From the NCBI RefSeq assembly GCF_016918855.1, contig NZ_JADKYB010000008.1, positions 62,001 to 126,000 on the forward strand: DNA of 64,000 bases, given 5' to 3'. Shown in pieces: positions 1-8,746 of this stretch. A program made the position numbers and the translations under genes. Origin of the DNA: Actinacidiphila acididurans. Its GTDB lineage: Bacteria > Actinomycetota > Actinomycetes > Streptomycetales > Streptomycetaceae. The first letter of the stretch is position 1. The number at the start of each line of letters is the position of its first letter. A model generated the notes under the pieces. It saw nothing but the letters and a program-made list of their open reading frames with translations. It searched no databases and was not told where the DNA came from.

Positions 1-588
1 GACCGCAAGCCGCACCACGCGGAGCCCGCACCGCTCGGCCCGGCCGGGCTGCGCGAGGCCCGGCGGGGGATGCGGATCGCCGCGGACCTCGGCCTGCCGC
101 TGCTGACCGTCATCGACACCGCGGGCGCCGCCCTGTCCCGCGCGGCCGAGGAGGGCGGCCTGGCCGCCGAGATCGCCCGCAGCCTCGCCGACCTGGTGAC
201 CCTGCCCGCACCCACCCTGTGCCTGATCCTCGGGCAGGGCGCGGGCGGCGGGGCGCTGGCCCTGCTCCCCGCGGACCGGGTGCTCGCCGCCCGGCACGCG
301 TGGCTGTCCCCGCTGCCGCCCGAAGGGGCCTCCGCCATCCTTTACCGCACCACTGAGCGAGCCGCGGAAATCGCCCACCAGCAGGGCATCTCCGCCCCCG
401 CGCTGCTGGCCGCCGGCATCGTGGACGGCGTGGTCCCCGAACGCCCGGACGCCGCCGACGACCCCGAGCCGTTCCTCGCCCGGCTCGCCGCCGCGACCGG
501 GGCCGAACTCGCCCTGCTGCGCGCCCTCGATCCGGACCGCAGGAGCGCCGCGCGCCGGGCGCGCTACCGCGGACTGGGCGAGGCCTGA
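1..588 (+). CDS. Acyl-CoA carboxylase carboxyltransferase subunit, C-terminal part (5' end outside window)
   Basis: The reading frame is open from base 1 to a TGA at 586-588, so the gene is cut by the window edge and only about 195 residues are visible. The sequence has the carboxyltransferase (crotonase-like) features of AccA/AccD proteins: a glycine-rich turn GQGAGGGAL and, further on, PPEGASAILYRT, the region that in the alpha half forms an oxyanion hole. These enzymes move the carboxyl group from biotin on the carrier protein to acetyl-CoA or a related acyl-CoA in the cytoplasm. Streptomyces often has an AccD-AccA fusion, and this piece would be its AccA half. Which acyl-CoA is used cannot be told from the fragment. 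The next gene starts 101 bases on and looks unrelated. Confidence 0.85.
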   Translation, partial: DRKPHHAEPAPLGPAGLREARRGMRIAADLGLPLLTVIDTAGAALSRAAEEGGLAAEIARSLADLVTLPAPTLCLILGQGAGGGALALLPADRVLAARHAWLSPLPPEGASAILYRTTERAAEIAHQQGISAPALLAAGIVDGVVPERPDAADDPEPFLARLAAATGAELALLRALDPDRRSAARRARYRGLGEA

Positions 589-689
589 CGGGCACGTATG
601 GGTGACCGCGGGGCCGGTCCAGGGTCGGACAGGGACCGGGCCGGAGTCCGGCGGGGGCGATTGTCAGTGGGGCATGGCACGCTACCGCC

Positions 690-1820
690 ATGACCACGCA
701 CAGTGACGACCGGCAGTTCTGGGACGCGGCGGCGGCCCGGTTCGACGACGAGCCCGACCACGGCCTGCGCGACCCGCGGGTGCGCGCCGCCTGGGCCGCG
801 CGGCTGCGCTCCTGGCTGCCCGCGGCGCCGTCGGACGTGCTGGACCTCGGCTGCGGCACGGGCAGCCTGGCCCTGCTCGCGGCGGAACAGGGCCACCGGG
901 TCACGGCGGTGGACCGCTCCGAGCCGATGGTCGCGCTCGCCCGGGAGAAGCTGGCCGGTACCGACGCCCGGGTGCTGGTCGGCGACGCCGCCGAGCCGCC
1001 GGTCACCGGCCGGTTCGACGTGGTGCTGGTCCGGCACGTGCTGTGGGCGCTGCCCGATCCGGGCGGCGTGCTGGGCACCTGGGCGCGGCTGCTGCGGCCC
1101 GGTGGCCGACTGGTCCTGGTCGAGGGCCGATGGGGCACCGCCGACCCGGTCGGCATCACCGCCGACGCCCTCGCGGACCTCGCCGCGCCCCTCGGCGGCG
1201 CCGTCCGCATCGAACAGCTCGGCCACGACCGGGAACTGTGGGGACGCCCGGTCGACGACGAGCGGTACGCGGCGGTGGTACGCCCGGCGATACGCCCGCA
1301 GCGGCACTCCGAGATCGTCGACGTGCACCTCATCCTGCGGCGCGGCGACGAGGTGCTGCTCGCCCGCCGTGCCAACACCGGTTACGCCGACGGGCTGCTG
1401 CACGCGCCCTCCGGACACCTGGAGGACGGCGAGGACGTCAGGAGCGGCATGATCCGCGAGGCCCGCGAGGAGATCGGCGTCGAGCTGGCGCCGCAGGACC
1501 TGACCGCCGCCGTGGTCCTGCAGCACCGCGCGCCGGACGGCGGAGCCCGGATCGGCTGGTTCTTCGTCGCCCGGCACGGCGTGGGCGGCGAACCCGTCAA
1601 CCGGGAGCCGGACAAGTGCTCCGAGCTCGGCTGGTATCCGCTGGACGCCCTGCCGCACGACATGGTCGCCTACTGCCGGGCGGCCCTGGACGCCTATCGC
1701 GCCGGGCAGCCCTTCCTGCTCCATCTGCACGAGAAAGGGGACGCCATCGCCTACGACCCGGCCGGCCCGCACCGCGCGGTGCCGCTGACGGCGCCCGCTG
1801 TGCCAGGATCACGCCCATGA
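690..1820 (+). CDS. Class I SAM methyltransferase fused to a Nudix hydrolase
   Basis: One 376-residue frame joins two enzyme domains. Residues about 1-200 are a type 11 SAM-dependent methyltransferase, with the SAM loop VLDLGCGTG at 50-58 and an acidic strand end at 71-75. Residues about 205-360 are a Nudix hydrolase, with a complete box GX5EX7REUXEEXGU at 242-264 (GHLEDGE...REAREEIGV). Nudix enzymes hydrolyse nucleoside diphosphates linked to another group; the methyl acceptor is unknown. The ATG at 690 opens the methyltransferase fold directly. The stop overlaps the start of the next gene (ATGA), so the GntR regulator downstream is probably translated with it. The join has no frame break, so this looks like a true fusion. 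A small-molecule modification or nucleotide clean-up role is inference. Confidence 0.88.
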   Translation: MTTHSDDRQFWDAAAARFDDEPDHGLRDPRVRAAWAARLRSWLPAAPSDVLDLGCGTGSLALLAAEQGHRVTAVDRSEPMVALAREKLAGTDARVLVGDAAEPPVTGRFDVVLVRHVLWALPDPGGVLGTWARLLRPGGRLVLVEGRWGTADPVGITADALADLAAPLGGAVRIEQLGHDRELWGRPVDDERYAAVVRPAIRPQRHSEIVDVHLILRRGDEVLLARRANTGYADGLLHAPSGHLEDGEDVRSGMIREAREEIGVELAPQDLTAAVVLQHRAPDGGARIGWFFVARHGVGGEPVNREPDKCSELGWYPLDALPHDMVAYCRAALDAYRAGQPFLLHLHEKGDAIAYDPAGPHRAVPLTAPAVPGSRP

Positions 1821-2188
1821 GCCTGGAGATCACCGTCGATCCGCACGCGGCCACCGCCCCGTACGAGCAACTGCGCGCCCAGATCGCGGAACAGGCGCGC
1901 TCCGGCCGGCTCCCGGTCGGCCACAAGCTGCCGACGGTGCGCGGCCTCGCCGAGGAGCTGGGGCTCGCCGCCAACACCGTCGCCAAGGCCTACCGCGCCC
2001 TGGAGACCGACGGCGTGATCGAGACCCGCGGCCGCCATGGCACCTTCGTGGCGGCCGGCGACGCCCGGGCCCGCGAGGTGGCCGCCGCCGCTGCCGCCTA
2101 CGTGGACCGCGCCCGCCGCCTCGGCCTGGACCCCGCCGCCGCCCGCACCGCGGTGGACGAGGCGCTGCGGGCGGCCTACGGGAACTAG
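1817..2188 (+). CDS. Short GntR-family (YtrA-like) transcription regulator
   Basis: A 123-residue protein. The winged helix-turn-helix fills residues about 10-80, with the typical GntR run LPTVRGLAEELGLAANTVAK and a wing ending GRHGTF. Behind it is only a short helical tail of about 40 residues. This size and layout fits the YtrA subgroup, whose members usually sit at the head of ABC transporter operons. Here it is instead the last gene after a methyltransferase-Nudix fusion, with a 4-base ATGA overlap that implies translational coupling, and no transporter is next to it. It probably controls its own operon. The ATG at 1817 was chosen because of the overlap and because the domain starts at once. 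Confidence 0.88.
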   Translation: MSLEITVDPHAATAPYEQLRAQIAEQARSGRLPVGHKLPTVRGLAEELGLAANTVAKAYRALETDGVIETRGRHGTFVAAGDARAREVAAAAAAYVDRARRLGLDPAAARTAVDEALRAAYGN

Positions 2189-2219
2189 CAGTCGGTCAAC
2201 GGCGAAGGCCCCGACGGCA

Positions 2220-3536
2220 TCAGAGATAGAGGCCGTCGGCCGCGTGCGGGACGACCGGCATGGCGGCGGTGGCACCGCGGCGCAGGGCGTACAGCTCGGC
2301 GAGGGTCGCGCCGTCGCGGCCGATGCCCTCGGAGGTGCCGAGCCAGGAGACGGCCTCGTCACGGGTGAGCGGGCCGACCTCGACGCGGGCCAGGCAGCGG
2401 CCGGGGCGTACCACCGCGGGGTGCAGCCGCTCCAGATCCTCGTTGGTGGTGATGCCGACCAGGACGTTGCGGCCCTGGCCGAGCAGGCCGTCGGTGAGGT
2501 TGAGCAGCCGGGACAGCGCCTGACCGGTCTGGTGCTTGGCCTGGCCGCGGATCAGCTCGTCGCAGTCCTCCAGGAGCAGCAGCCGCCAGCGTCCGCCGGA
2601 GGCGCCCTCGTCCTCGCCGATGGCGATGGACATCAGGTAGCCGACGTCGTTGAACAGCCGCTCGGGGTCCAGGACGCAGTCCACCTGGCACCAGTCGCGC
2701 CAGGAGCGGGCCAGGGTGCGCAGCGCGGAGGTCTTGCCGGTGCCGGGCGGGCCGTGCAGGAGCAGCAGCCGGCCGGTGATGTCGGCCGCGGTCAGCTTCA
2801 TCAGGTCGTCCAGCGCGTCGGCGACCGGCGCGGTGTAGTTCACCCGCAGCTCGTCCCAGGTGGCCGCCGAGATCTGCCGGGTGGTCCGGTGCGGCCCGCG
2901 GTGCGGGGTGACGTACCAGAAGCCCATGCTGACGTTGTCGGGCTGCGGCTCCGGCTCGTCCTCGGCGTCGTCCACCGACGACTTGAGGACGCGCTCGGCG
3001 ATTTCGTCGCTGACGGCGGCCACGGTGACGTCGGCGCCGCGGTTCCAGCGGGAGATGAGGATGGTCCAGCCGTCGCCCTCGGCGAGGGTGGCGCTGCGGT
3101 CCTTGTCCCGGGCCTGGCGCAGCACGGCCGCCTCCGGCGGCAGCAGGGTCAGGCCCGCCTTGACGCTGTCCAGCGAGGCGCCGCGCGCGTACGGCTGCTC
3201 GCCCGAGGTGAAGCGGCTCAGGAAGAGCGCGTCCACCACGTCGGACAGCGAGTCGCTGTCGTCCAGCCGGACATGGACGGGCAGCACCCGGGACGGGTCC
3301 ACGGGCACGGTGTCCGTCCCGGTGACCGTCGCGCCCTTCTTGCGGGGGCCCTTGGCCGCGTCCTTGGGGGCGTCCTTGGCGGCGTTCTTACGTGCGGGCT
3401 TTCCCGTCGCCTTGCCGGCGGCCTTCTGCTTCTTCGTCGGCTCGCCCGCCGCGCGGGACGAACCCGACGGCGGAACGGACTCGTCGGCTCCGGTGGACGC
3501 CACACGCCTCCTCGGTTCCTGGGGTGTCGCGGACAT
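2220..3536 (-). CDS. DUF5925-type AAA ATPase
   Basis: A 438-residue cytoplasmic ATPase. A lysine/alanine-rich, probably disordered N-terminus (residues about 30-70, repeats such as KDAPKDAAK) is followed by a DUF5925-like region (about 75-230). The AAA core has Walker A GPPGTGKT at 262-269 and Walker B LLLLEDCD at 319-326, and a later RPGRCL segment fits the second region of homology. The frame stays open upstream to 3593, but the ATG at 3536 (MSATPQEP) was preferred because residues before it look non-coding. I recall this architecture as a common Streptomyces family of unknown role. The acidic and basic low-complexity tail may bind nucleic acid or a partner (inference). It is divergent from the SGNH esterase gene. 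Confidence 0.85.
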   Translation of the reverse strand: MSATPQEPRRRVASTGADESVPPSGSSRAAGEPTKKQKAAGKATGKPARKNAAKDAPKDAAKGPRKKGATVTGTDTVPVDPSRVLPVHVRLDDSDSLSDVVDALFLSRFTSGEQPYARGASLDSVKAGLTLLPPEAAVLRQARDKDRSATLAEGDGWTILISRWNRGADVTVAAVSDEIAERVLKSSVDDAEDEPEPQPDNVSMGFWYVTPHRGPHRTTRQISAATWDELRVNYTAPVADALDDLMKLTAADITGRLLLLHGPPGTGKTSALRTLARSWRDWCQVDCVLDPERLFNDVGYLMSIAIGEDEGASGGRWRLLLLEDCDELIRGQAKHQTGQALSRLLNLTDGLLGQGRNVLVGITTNEDLERLHPAVVRPGRCLARVEVGPLTRDEAVSWLGTSEGIGRDGATLAELYALRRGATAAMPVVPHAADGLYL

Positions 3537-3734
3537 GCAGCCATGGTCCGGCACCCGGGGCCGATTCGCCCACTGTTTTTCTGCCCGGAGCACATACGGA
3601 GAACCGCGCTGCGGGGACGGAGGCGCTGCGGGTCAGTCGTATCGTCGCACCGCATAATTCCCTCGAAGGGGTTGATTCGTGACGAGGTGCCACGGACAGA
3701 TACCTCCCAAACCGCCAGGGGAGGCCTCCGTCAC

Positions 3735-4523
3735 ATGTCCCGCCTCGCACGACTCCTCACCGCGGGCGCCCTCGCCTGCGCGCTCACCGTCGCCGGTATC
3801 GGCCCGGCCCGCTCCGCCGGCCCCGCCTACGCCGCGCTCGGCGACTCGTACTCCTCCGGTCTCGGGTCGGGCGGATACGACCCGGCCGCCGGCGACTGCC
3901 GCCGCAGCGACAAGGCCTACCCCGCGCTGTGGGCGAGCGCGCACAAGCCCTCGTCCTTCGCCTTCACCGCCTGCGCCGGCGCCACCACGGCCGACGTCGT
4001 CAACAGGCAGCTCGGCCCGCTCACCTCGGCCACCGGTCTGGTCAGCATCAGTGTCGGCGGCAATGACGCCGGATTCGCCGACGTCATGACGACGTGTGTC
4101 CTTCAGTCGCAGAAGGCCTGCCTCGACCGGGTCGCCAAGGCGCGCGGCTTTGTCGACAAAACCCTGCCGGGGCGGCTCGACAGTGCCTACAAGGCGATTC
4201 GTACCCAGGCCCGGCACGCGCACGTGGTGGTGGTCGGATATCCACGTCTCTACAAAGTGCCCGGGAACTGCCTGCTCGGGATCGGTGACACCGCGCGCAA
4301 GGCGCTGGACGCCGCCGCCGACGACCTGGACGGCGTGATCGCCAAGCGCGCCGCGGACCACGGCTTCACCTTCGCCGACGTCCGCACGGTCTTCACGGGT
4401 CACGAACTGTGCTCGGGTTCGCCGTGGCTGCACAGCGTCACCTTGCCGACCGCCGCGTCGTACCATCCCACCGCCGCCGGGCAGCGCGGCGGCTACCTCG
4501 CGGCCTTCGGGGCGGTCGCCTGA
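3735..4523 (+). CDS. Secreted SGNH/GDSL-family esterase or lipase
   Basis: A 262-residue precursor. Residues 1-28 form a signal peptide (two arginines early, a hydrophobic stretch, cleavage near ARSAG-P). The mature enzyme shows the SGNH blocks: GDSYSSG with nucleophile Ser38 (block I), GGND at 108-111 (block III), and SYHPTAAG with His244 (block V). Cysteines at 55, 80 and several later positions suggest disulfides, as in the Streptomyces SGNH lipases such as S. coelicolor SCO1725, which I recall as the closest type. It would hydrolyse acyl or aryl esters outside the cell. The ATG at 3735 is the only start that yields an intact signal peptide. A long in-frame extension upstream to 2037 is antisense to the ATPase gene and was discarded. 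Confidence 0.93.
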   Translation: MSRLARLLTAGALACALTVAGIGPARSAGPAYAALGDSYSSGLGSGGYDPAAGDCRRSDKAYPALWASAHKPSSFAFTACAGATTADVVNRQLGPLTSATGLVSISVGGNDAGFADVMTTCVLQSQKACLDRVAKARGFVDKTLPGRLDSAYKAIRTQARHAHVVVVGYPRLYKVPGNCLLGIGDTARKALDAAADDLDGVIAKRAADHGFTFADVRTVFTGHELCSGSPWLHSVTLPTAASYHPTAAGQRGGYLAAFGAVA

Positions 4524-4739
4524 TCGTGCCTCACGGCCTGACCGCGCGTCACCACCCTGCGTCCGACCTGGCCGAACGTCCCATCCCAGGAGCTGGTGGC
4601 GGGTTGGTGCAATTCGTCAACACCCTTGAACAGAAGGTGAATCCGGTGGCGAGGTCGCCCCGGAGATGCACACGTGACGCGACGGGGCGATAGGGTTACC
4701 CTGCCCGAGCCGGGTGCCCTCGTCAGGGTGGGGAGAGTC

Positions 4740-5003
4740 ATGGAACAGATAGCGATGCCGAGCAGGCCGAGAGTGCCTGCCGTCACATGCGGTACGAGCG
4801 CTACGAGCAAGCGCCTGGATCGCCACTTGGCTGTGCTTTCGGGGCCAGCGGTGCCCCAGCGCGAGGCCGAGGAGGCGACCGTCCTCATGCGGGAGATAAC
4901 TTCGCGCAGCACCGTGCACTCCCAGGCCAACAAGGGTGCCCGCGTCTCGCTGTTCGCCCCTCTGCGGCGGCTGCGGCGGTCGCTGTTCGGCAGCCACGAC
5001 TGA
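4740..5003 (+). CDS. Small conserved hypothetical protein
   Basis: An 87-residue, basic, soluble protein with no membrane segment. The ATG at 4740 is preceded by GGGGAGAG at a normal ribosome-binding distance, so the longer open frame from 4674 was not used. The C-terminus is rich in arginine and leucine (LRRLRRSLFG), and the middle contains a short acidic helix. I do not recognise a domain, though short proteins that begin like this (MEQIAMPSR) are familiar to me from Streptomyces genomes. Position gives no functional clue: it stands alone between the SGNH esterase and the convergent type ISP-like gene. Confidence 0.65.
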   Translation: MEQIAMPSRPRVPAVTCGTSATSKRLDRHLAVLSGPAVPQREAEEATVLMREITSRSTVHSQANKGARVSLFAPLRRLRRSLFGSHD

Positions 5004-5149
5004 TCCCACCGGTCGCTCCCTGCCGGTGCAGCGCAGGGCACACCGTCCCGGCTCGGCGTCGCCATCGTGCGGCGTTCCGGTGTGTCCCGCGATGACCCGT
5101 GCTCGTGTCCGTGCCGCCCCGCCCCGTGCGAGGCGGCACGGCGACCCCG

Positions 5150-6394
5150 TCACAGCAGCGGGAACTGCCCGTCCGGGCCCTCCTCGTGGTGCTCCAGTAC
5201 GGAGGCGGGGCGCCGCCTGGCCTCCGCTACGGGCAGGATCCCCGCCGCCCGCAGCTCCCCGGCTCCGATCACCGTGTCCCCCTCCCGCCCGGCCAGGCTG
5301 CCGGCGAACGCGTCCAGCTCGGCGCGTGCCTCGGCCAGCAGCGTCAGCACACTGACCAGCTCCAGCAGTTCCGAGGTCGTGGTCCGGCTCCACCCGGCCG
5401 GCCGCAGCGCCTCCAGCGAACCCGGCTCGCCCGGGTCGGTCCGCCGCTCGTACCACGCATCCAGCACCCGCACCCCGCCCGCGGTCCTCTCCCAGGCGCC
5501 CGCCGACACCGGCGCCACGACGCCCTCGCCGATCCGCAGCGCCTGCTCCTGCGGGTCGTAGGCCAGGTCTCCCGGCTTGGGCGTGGCCGGCAGCGGCGCA
5601 CGCACGTACGGCCTGCTCCCGCCGGGCAGCCGCAGCCGGTCCCGGCCCGCGGCCGGATCGGCGTACCGCGCGCCCCGGGTGTGCAGCCACAGCGACCGCC
5701 GGCCCAGCGCGAGCCCCTCCTGCCACACCACCGGATCACCCGTAAGGGGGACCGCGCAGCCCTCGGGTGTCGCCCGTGCCGCAGCCGCCACCCACGCCAG
5801 TATGTCCTCGGCCGCCACCGCCACGCCCAGCCGCCGCGTCAGCCACTCCGCCAGGCCCGGCGCCAGGTTCGGGTCGAGGCCGCCCGGCTGCCGGTACAGC
5901 GGCCGTATCCGCGCGGGCTTGCCGGCCGGCGACCGGCCGTCGGGCAGCGGCGCGCAGAACACCACCGGCGGCTCCGCCACCTCCGGCAGATACGCCTGCT
6001 CCAGTGCGAACACCTGCCGGTCGTCGGCGACCCGCCACAGCTCGGGCCGCGCCGCGTCGATCAGCCGGTGGTCCGGGATCAGCCACTGCTGGTCGAACGG
6101 GCCGTGCTGCACCCGTACCGGCTCCGGGCAGGGGCCGTCCTCCCGGGCCAGCGCGGTGGTGGGCGTGCGGTGACCGGGAAGCTGCGCCACCGGGGTGTGC
6201 AGCGTCCTGGCCCGGGTCGGGTGCAGCAGCGCCGCCTTGGCCGCCTCGTCGGGTGCCGCGGTGAGCAGCGCCCAGCGGGCCTTGAGCGCCCCCGGATCGG
6301 GGGCCAGCGGCCAGTTCCGGCCGATGCGCAGCGGGCGCACGGACCACGGCATCAGATCGTGCAGCAAGGGCGCCTCATCGCTCACTGGAGGCAT
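5150..6394 (-). CDS. Type ISP restriction/modification-like C-terminal specificity protein, without nuclease or helicase domains
   Basis: A 414-residue protein opening with a segment (MPWSVRPLRIGRNWPLAPDP) that I associate with Streptomyces proteins annotated as type ISP restriction/modification enzyme, C-terminal specificity domain. Full type ISP enzymes carry nuclease, helicase and methyltransferase domains and exceed 1500 residues; none of these motifs is present, so this is a stand-alone module. It has no signal peptide or membrane segment. The ATG at 6394 opens the conserved segment; longer open frame upstream is antisense to the GntR gene. It lies 14 bases downstream of that GntR gene on the same strand and is probably the third gene of a transcript starting at hmgA. 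The family name is from memory; the actual function is unknown. Confidence 0.6.
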   Translation of the reverse strand: MPPVSDEAPLLHDLMPWSVRPLRIGRNWPLAPDPGALKARWALLTAAPDEAAKAALLHPTRARTLHTPVAQLPGHRTPTTALAREDGPCPEPVRVQHGPFDQQWLIPDHRLIDAARPELWRVADDRQVFALEQAYLPEVAEPPVVFCAPLPDGRSPAGKPARIRPLYRQPGGLDPNLAPGLAEWLTRRLGVAVAAEDILAWVAAAARATPEGCAVPLTGDPVVWQEGLALGRRSLWLHTRGARYADPAAGRDRLRLPGGSRPYVRAPLPATPKPGDLAYDPQEQALRIGEGVVAPVSAGAWERTAGGVRVLDAWYERRTDPGEPGSLEALRPAGWSRTTTSELLELVSVLTLLAEARAELDAFAGSLAGREGDTVIGAGELRAAGILPVAEARRRPASVLEHHEEGPDGQFPLL

Positions 6395-6408
6395 GCTACT
6401 GAGACCGG

Positions 6409-7155
6409 TCAGGGTGCCTCCATGGTCACGGTGAAGGAGAAGCGGTCCCCCCGGTAGTGGATGCGCACCACGTCCACCGCTCGTCCCGTGTCGTCGTAGG
6501 TCACCCCCGTGTAGTGAAGTATCGGACTGAGCAGGGGGACTTGGAGGAGTTCGGCCGTTTCCGGGGCGGCCAGCCGGGCCTCCACGGTGTCGGTGATCCG
6601 GCTGATCCGCACCCCCAGCACGTCCCGCAGCACCTTCGTCATCGGCCACCGCGCCAGGTCGGCCAGGTCGATCCGGGCGGCGAGCTCCGGCCGCACGAAG
6701 TTCTCCGCCCAGTCGGTCGGCTCCCCCGACTCCTCGCAGCGCAGCCGCCGGAAGGCGATCGCCTCGCTCAGGTCCGGGAAATACTCGGCGGCCTCCGGCG
6801 GCAGCGCCGCCGGGCCGTGCTGGAACACCGCGGTGCGCCTGCCGGACTGCTGGGCGACGATCGCGTCCACGGAGCCCAGCAGCTTCACCGGCGCCCCCCG
6901 GCGCGCGGTGGGCTCGATGAAGGTGCCGCGCCTGCGGTGCCGGGAGATCAGCCCCTCGTCCTCCAGTTCCTTCAGCGCCTGCCGCATGGTCAGGACGCTC
7001 ACCCCGTAGTGCCCGGCGAGCGCGTCCTCGGTGGGCAGCCGCAGCGGCGCGTCCGGATGCCGGCCCAGTATCGAGGCACGCAGCGACTGCGAGACCTGAT
7101 ACCACAGCGGCAGCTTGCTGTTCAGGACCAGGGAGTCCGGGGCGAAGGAAGTCAC
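6409..7155 (-). CDS. GntR-family regulator with UTRA-type sensor domain
   Basis: A 248-residue regulator. Residues about 12-78 form the winged helix ([15 protein letters not shown], then [20 protein letters not shown] and the wing HRRRGTF). The rest resembles a HutC-type UTRA ligand domain, including [20 protein letters not shown] near the end. The chosen start is GTG at 7155, whose last bases overlap the TGA of hmgA (7152-7154) as GTGA, so translation is probably coupled to hmgA. That places a small-molecule sensing repressor in one transcript with homogentisate dioxygenase. Its ligand could be a tyrosine/phenylalanine breakdown product, but this is inference from position only. Confidence 0.87.
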   Translation of the reverse strand: MTSFAPDSLVLNSKLPLWYQVSQSLRASILGRHPDAPLRLPTEDALAGHYGVSVLTMRQALKELEDEGLISRHRRRGTFIEPTARRGAPVKLLGSVDAIVAQQSGRRTAVFQHGPAALPPEAAEYFPDLSEAIAFRRLRCEESGEPTDWAENFVRPELAARIDLADLARWPMTKVLRDVLGVRISRITDTVEARLAAPETAELLQVPLLSPILHYTGVTYDDTGRAVDVVRIHYRGDRFSFTVTMEAP

Positions 7156-8498
7156 GGCCGGAAGTTTCTCGCAAGCCCCTCCCACACCGCGTCGTAGTCC
7201 GTCTGGCGGTGGCCGGCCTCCAGCGCGAACCGGGTGGGTACCACCGGCCAGCGGGTCTCGAACATGAACGCCAGCCCGTCGTCCACCTTCTGCGGTATGA
7301 GCTCGGCCGTGCCGGCCCGCTCGAACGTGGCCCGGTCCGGGCCGTGCGCCGACATCATGTTGTGCAGCGAGGCCCCGCCGGGCACGAAGCCCTCCGCCTT
7401 GGCGTCGTACGCGCCCTCGATCAGTCCCATGAACTCCGACATCACATTGCGGTGGAAGTACGGCGGGCGGAAGGTGTCCTCGCCCACCAGCCAGCGCGGG
7501 GCGAACACCACGAAGTCGGCCCCGGCCAGCCCGGGTGTGTCGGACGGCGAGGTCAGCACGGTGAAGATCGACGGGTCCGGGTGGTCGTAGCTGATCGAGC
7601 CCAGCACGTTGAACCGGCGCAGGTCGTAGACGTACGGCACATGGCTGCCGTGCCAGGCCACCACGTCGAGCGGGGAGTGGTCGTAGACCGCCGCCCACAG
7701 GTTGCCGCCGAACTTGGTGACGACCTCGGTCTCCTCCTCGCGGTCCTCGTAGGCCGCGACCGGGGCGAGGAAGTCGCGGGCGTTGGCCAGGCCGTTGGCG
7801 CCGATCGGGCCGAGTTCGGGGAGCTGGAAGGGCCGGCCGTAGTTCTCGCACACATAGCCGCTCGCACCGGCCTCCAGCAGATCAACGCGGAAGCGGACGC
7901 CGCGCGGGATCAGTGCGACGTGCCCCGGCTCCGCCCGCAGCAGGCCCAGTTCGGTGCGCAGCAGCAGCGCTCCCTGCTGCGGCACGATCAGGAACTCGCC
8001 GTCGGAGGAGGAGAAGATCCGGCGGTCCATCGAGGCGTTGGCCGCGTACCAGTGGATGCCGATGCCCTCACGGCGCAGCACGTCCCCGTTGCCGCCGACG
8101 GTGACCAGGCCCTGCACGAAGTCGGTGGGGGCCTGCGGGGCCGGCAGCGGGCCCCAGCGCAGCCGGTTGGGGTCCGGCTCCACCTCGTGGAAGGGAGCGC
8201 TGCGCAGCTCGCCGTTGGGGATCCGGCGCAGCGGCGGGTGGGCCGCGGACGGCCGGATGCGGTACAGCCAGGTCCGCCGGTTGTGGGCCCGCGGCTCGGT
8301 GAACGCGGTGCCGCTCAACTGCTCCGCGTACAGCCCGAGCGGCGCGCGCTGCGGGGAATTGCGGCCCACCGGGAGGGCTCCCGGCGCCGCCTCACTGCTG
8401 TGTTCGTTGCCGAATCCTGGCGAATACGCGAGGTCCTTGCCCTCGGTCGCGCCGATCCCGGCGTCCGCGCCGTCGCCGACGCCGTCCCTGACCGTCAT
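7152..8498 (-). CDS. hmgA: Homogentisate 1,2-dioxygenase
   Basis: A 448-residue enzyme of normal family length. It opens the ring of homogentisate to maleylacetoacetate with O2 and Fe(II) in tyrosine and phenylalanine breakdown. The iron ligands can be placed: His349 and Glu355 in [11 protein letters not shown] and His385 in SAHGPD. The spacing of 6 and 30 residues is the same as in the human enzyme (His335, Glu341, His371). Signature stretches such as [10 protein letters not shown] and [19 protein letters not shown] are present. The start is ATG at 8498. No isomerase or fumarylacetoacetase gene lies beside it, so the rest of the pathway must be elsewhere. A GntR regulator follows with a GTGA overlap. 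Confidence 0.96.
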   Translation of the reverse strand: MTVRDGVGDGADAGIGATEGKDLAYSPGFGNEHSSEAAPGALPVGRNSPQRAPLGLYAEQLSGTAFTEPRAHNRRTWLYRIRPSAAHPPLRRIPNGELRSAPFHEVEPDPNRLRWGPLPAPQAPTDFVQGLVTVGGNGDVLRREGIGIHWYAANASMDRRIFSSSDGEFLIVPQQGALLLRTELGLLRAEPGHVALIPRGVRFRVDLLEAGASGYVCENYGRPFQLPELGPIGANGLANARDFLAPVAAYEDREEETEVVTKFGGNLWAAVYDHSPLDVVAWHGSHVPYVYDLRRFNVLGSISYDHPDPSIFTVLTSPSDTPGLAGADFVVFAPRWLVGEDTFRPPYFHRNVMSEFMGLIEGAYDAKAEGFVPGGASLHNMMSAHGPDRATFERAGTAELIPQKVDDGLAFMFETRWPVVPTRFALEAGHRQTDYDAVWEGLARNFRP

Positions 8499-8523
8499 GG
8501 TGTGCTCCCGTTGCTGTCGTCCT

Positions 8524-8549
8524 GATTCCTATGCTGAACCAGAGGAATC
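8524..8549. promoter_or_regulatory. Inverted repeat in the hmgA upstream region
   Basis: GATTCCT (8524-8530) and AGGAATC (8543-8549) form perfect 7-base arms around a 12-base centre, 26 bases upstream of the hmgA start codon. This is a good position for an operator or a promoter-overlapping site. The GntR protein encoded behind hmgA and the TetR protein encoded at 8747 are the candidate binders. Which one, if any, is inference. Confidence 0.45.
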
Positions 8550-8746
8550 GGCGCGGCAACCCTGTCTTCGCGGGCCTGTGGACAACCTCGCGGAAACGCG
8601 GTTCGCGGTGCGCTGCCGGGCCGCTGTCGGCGCCGGGACGGGAGCCGGCGGGGAACCCGGCCCCGGCGGTGGAAGGCTGTCGTGGAATGGCCTTGGCTTG
8701 GCCGGCCGGGGTGGAAAAGGCTGTCCCTACGACAGGAGGACCGGCC

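Noticed and set aside
2037-3734. Long plus-strand open frame that continues into the SGNH esterase gene
   Set aside because: It is antisense to the AAA ATPase gene, has no ribosome site, and the esterase signal peptide begins cleanly at 3735.
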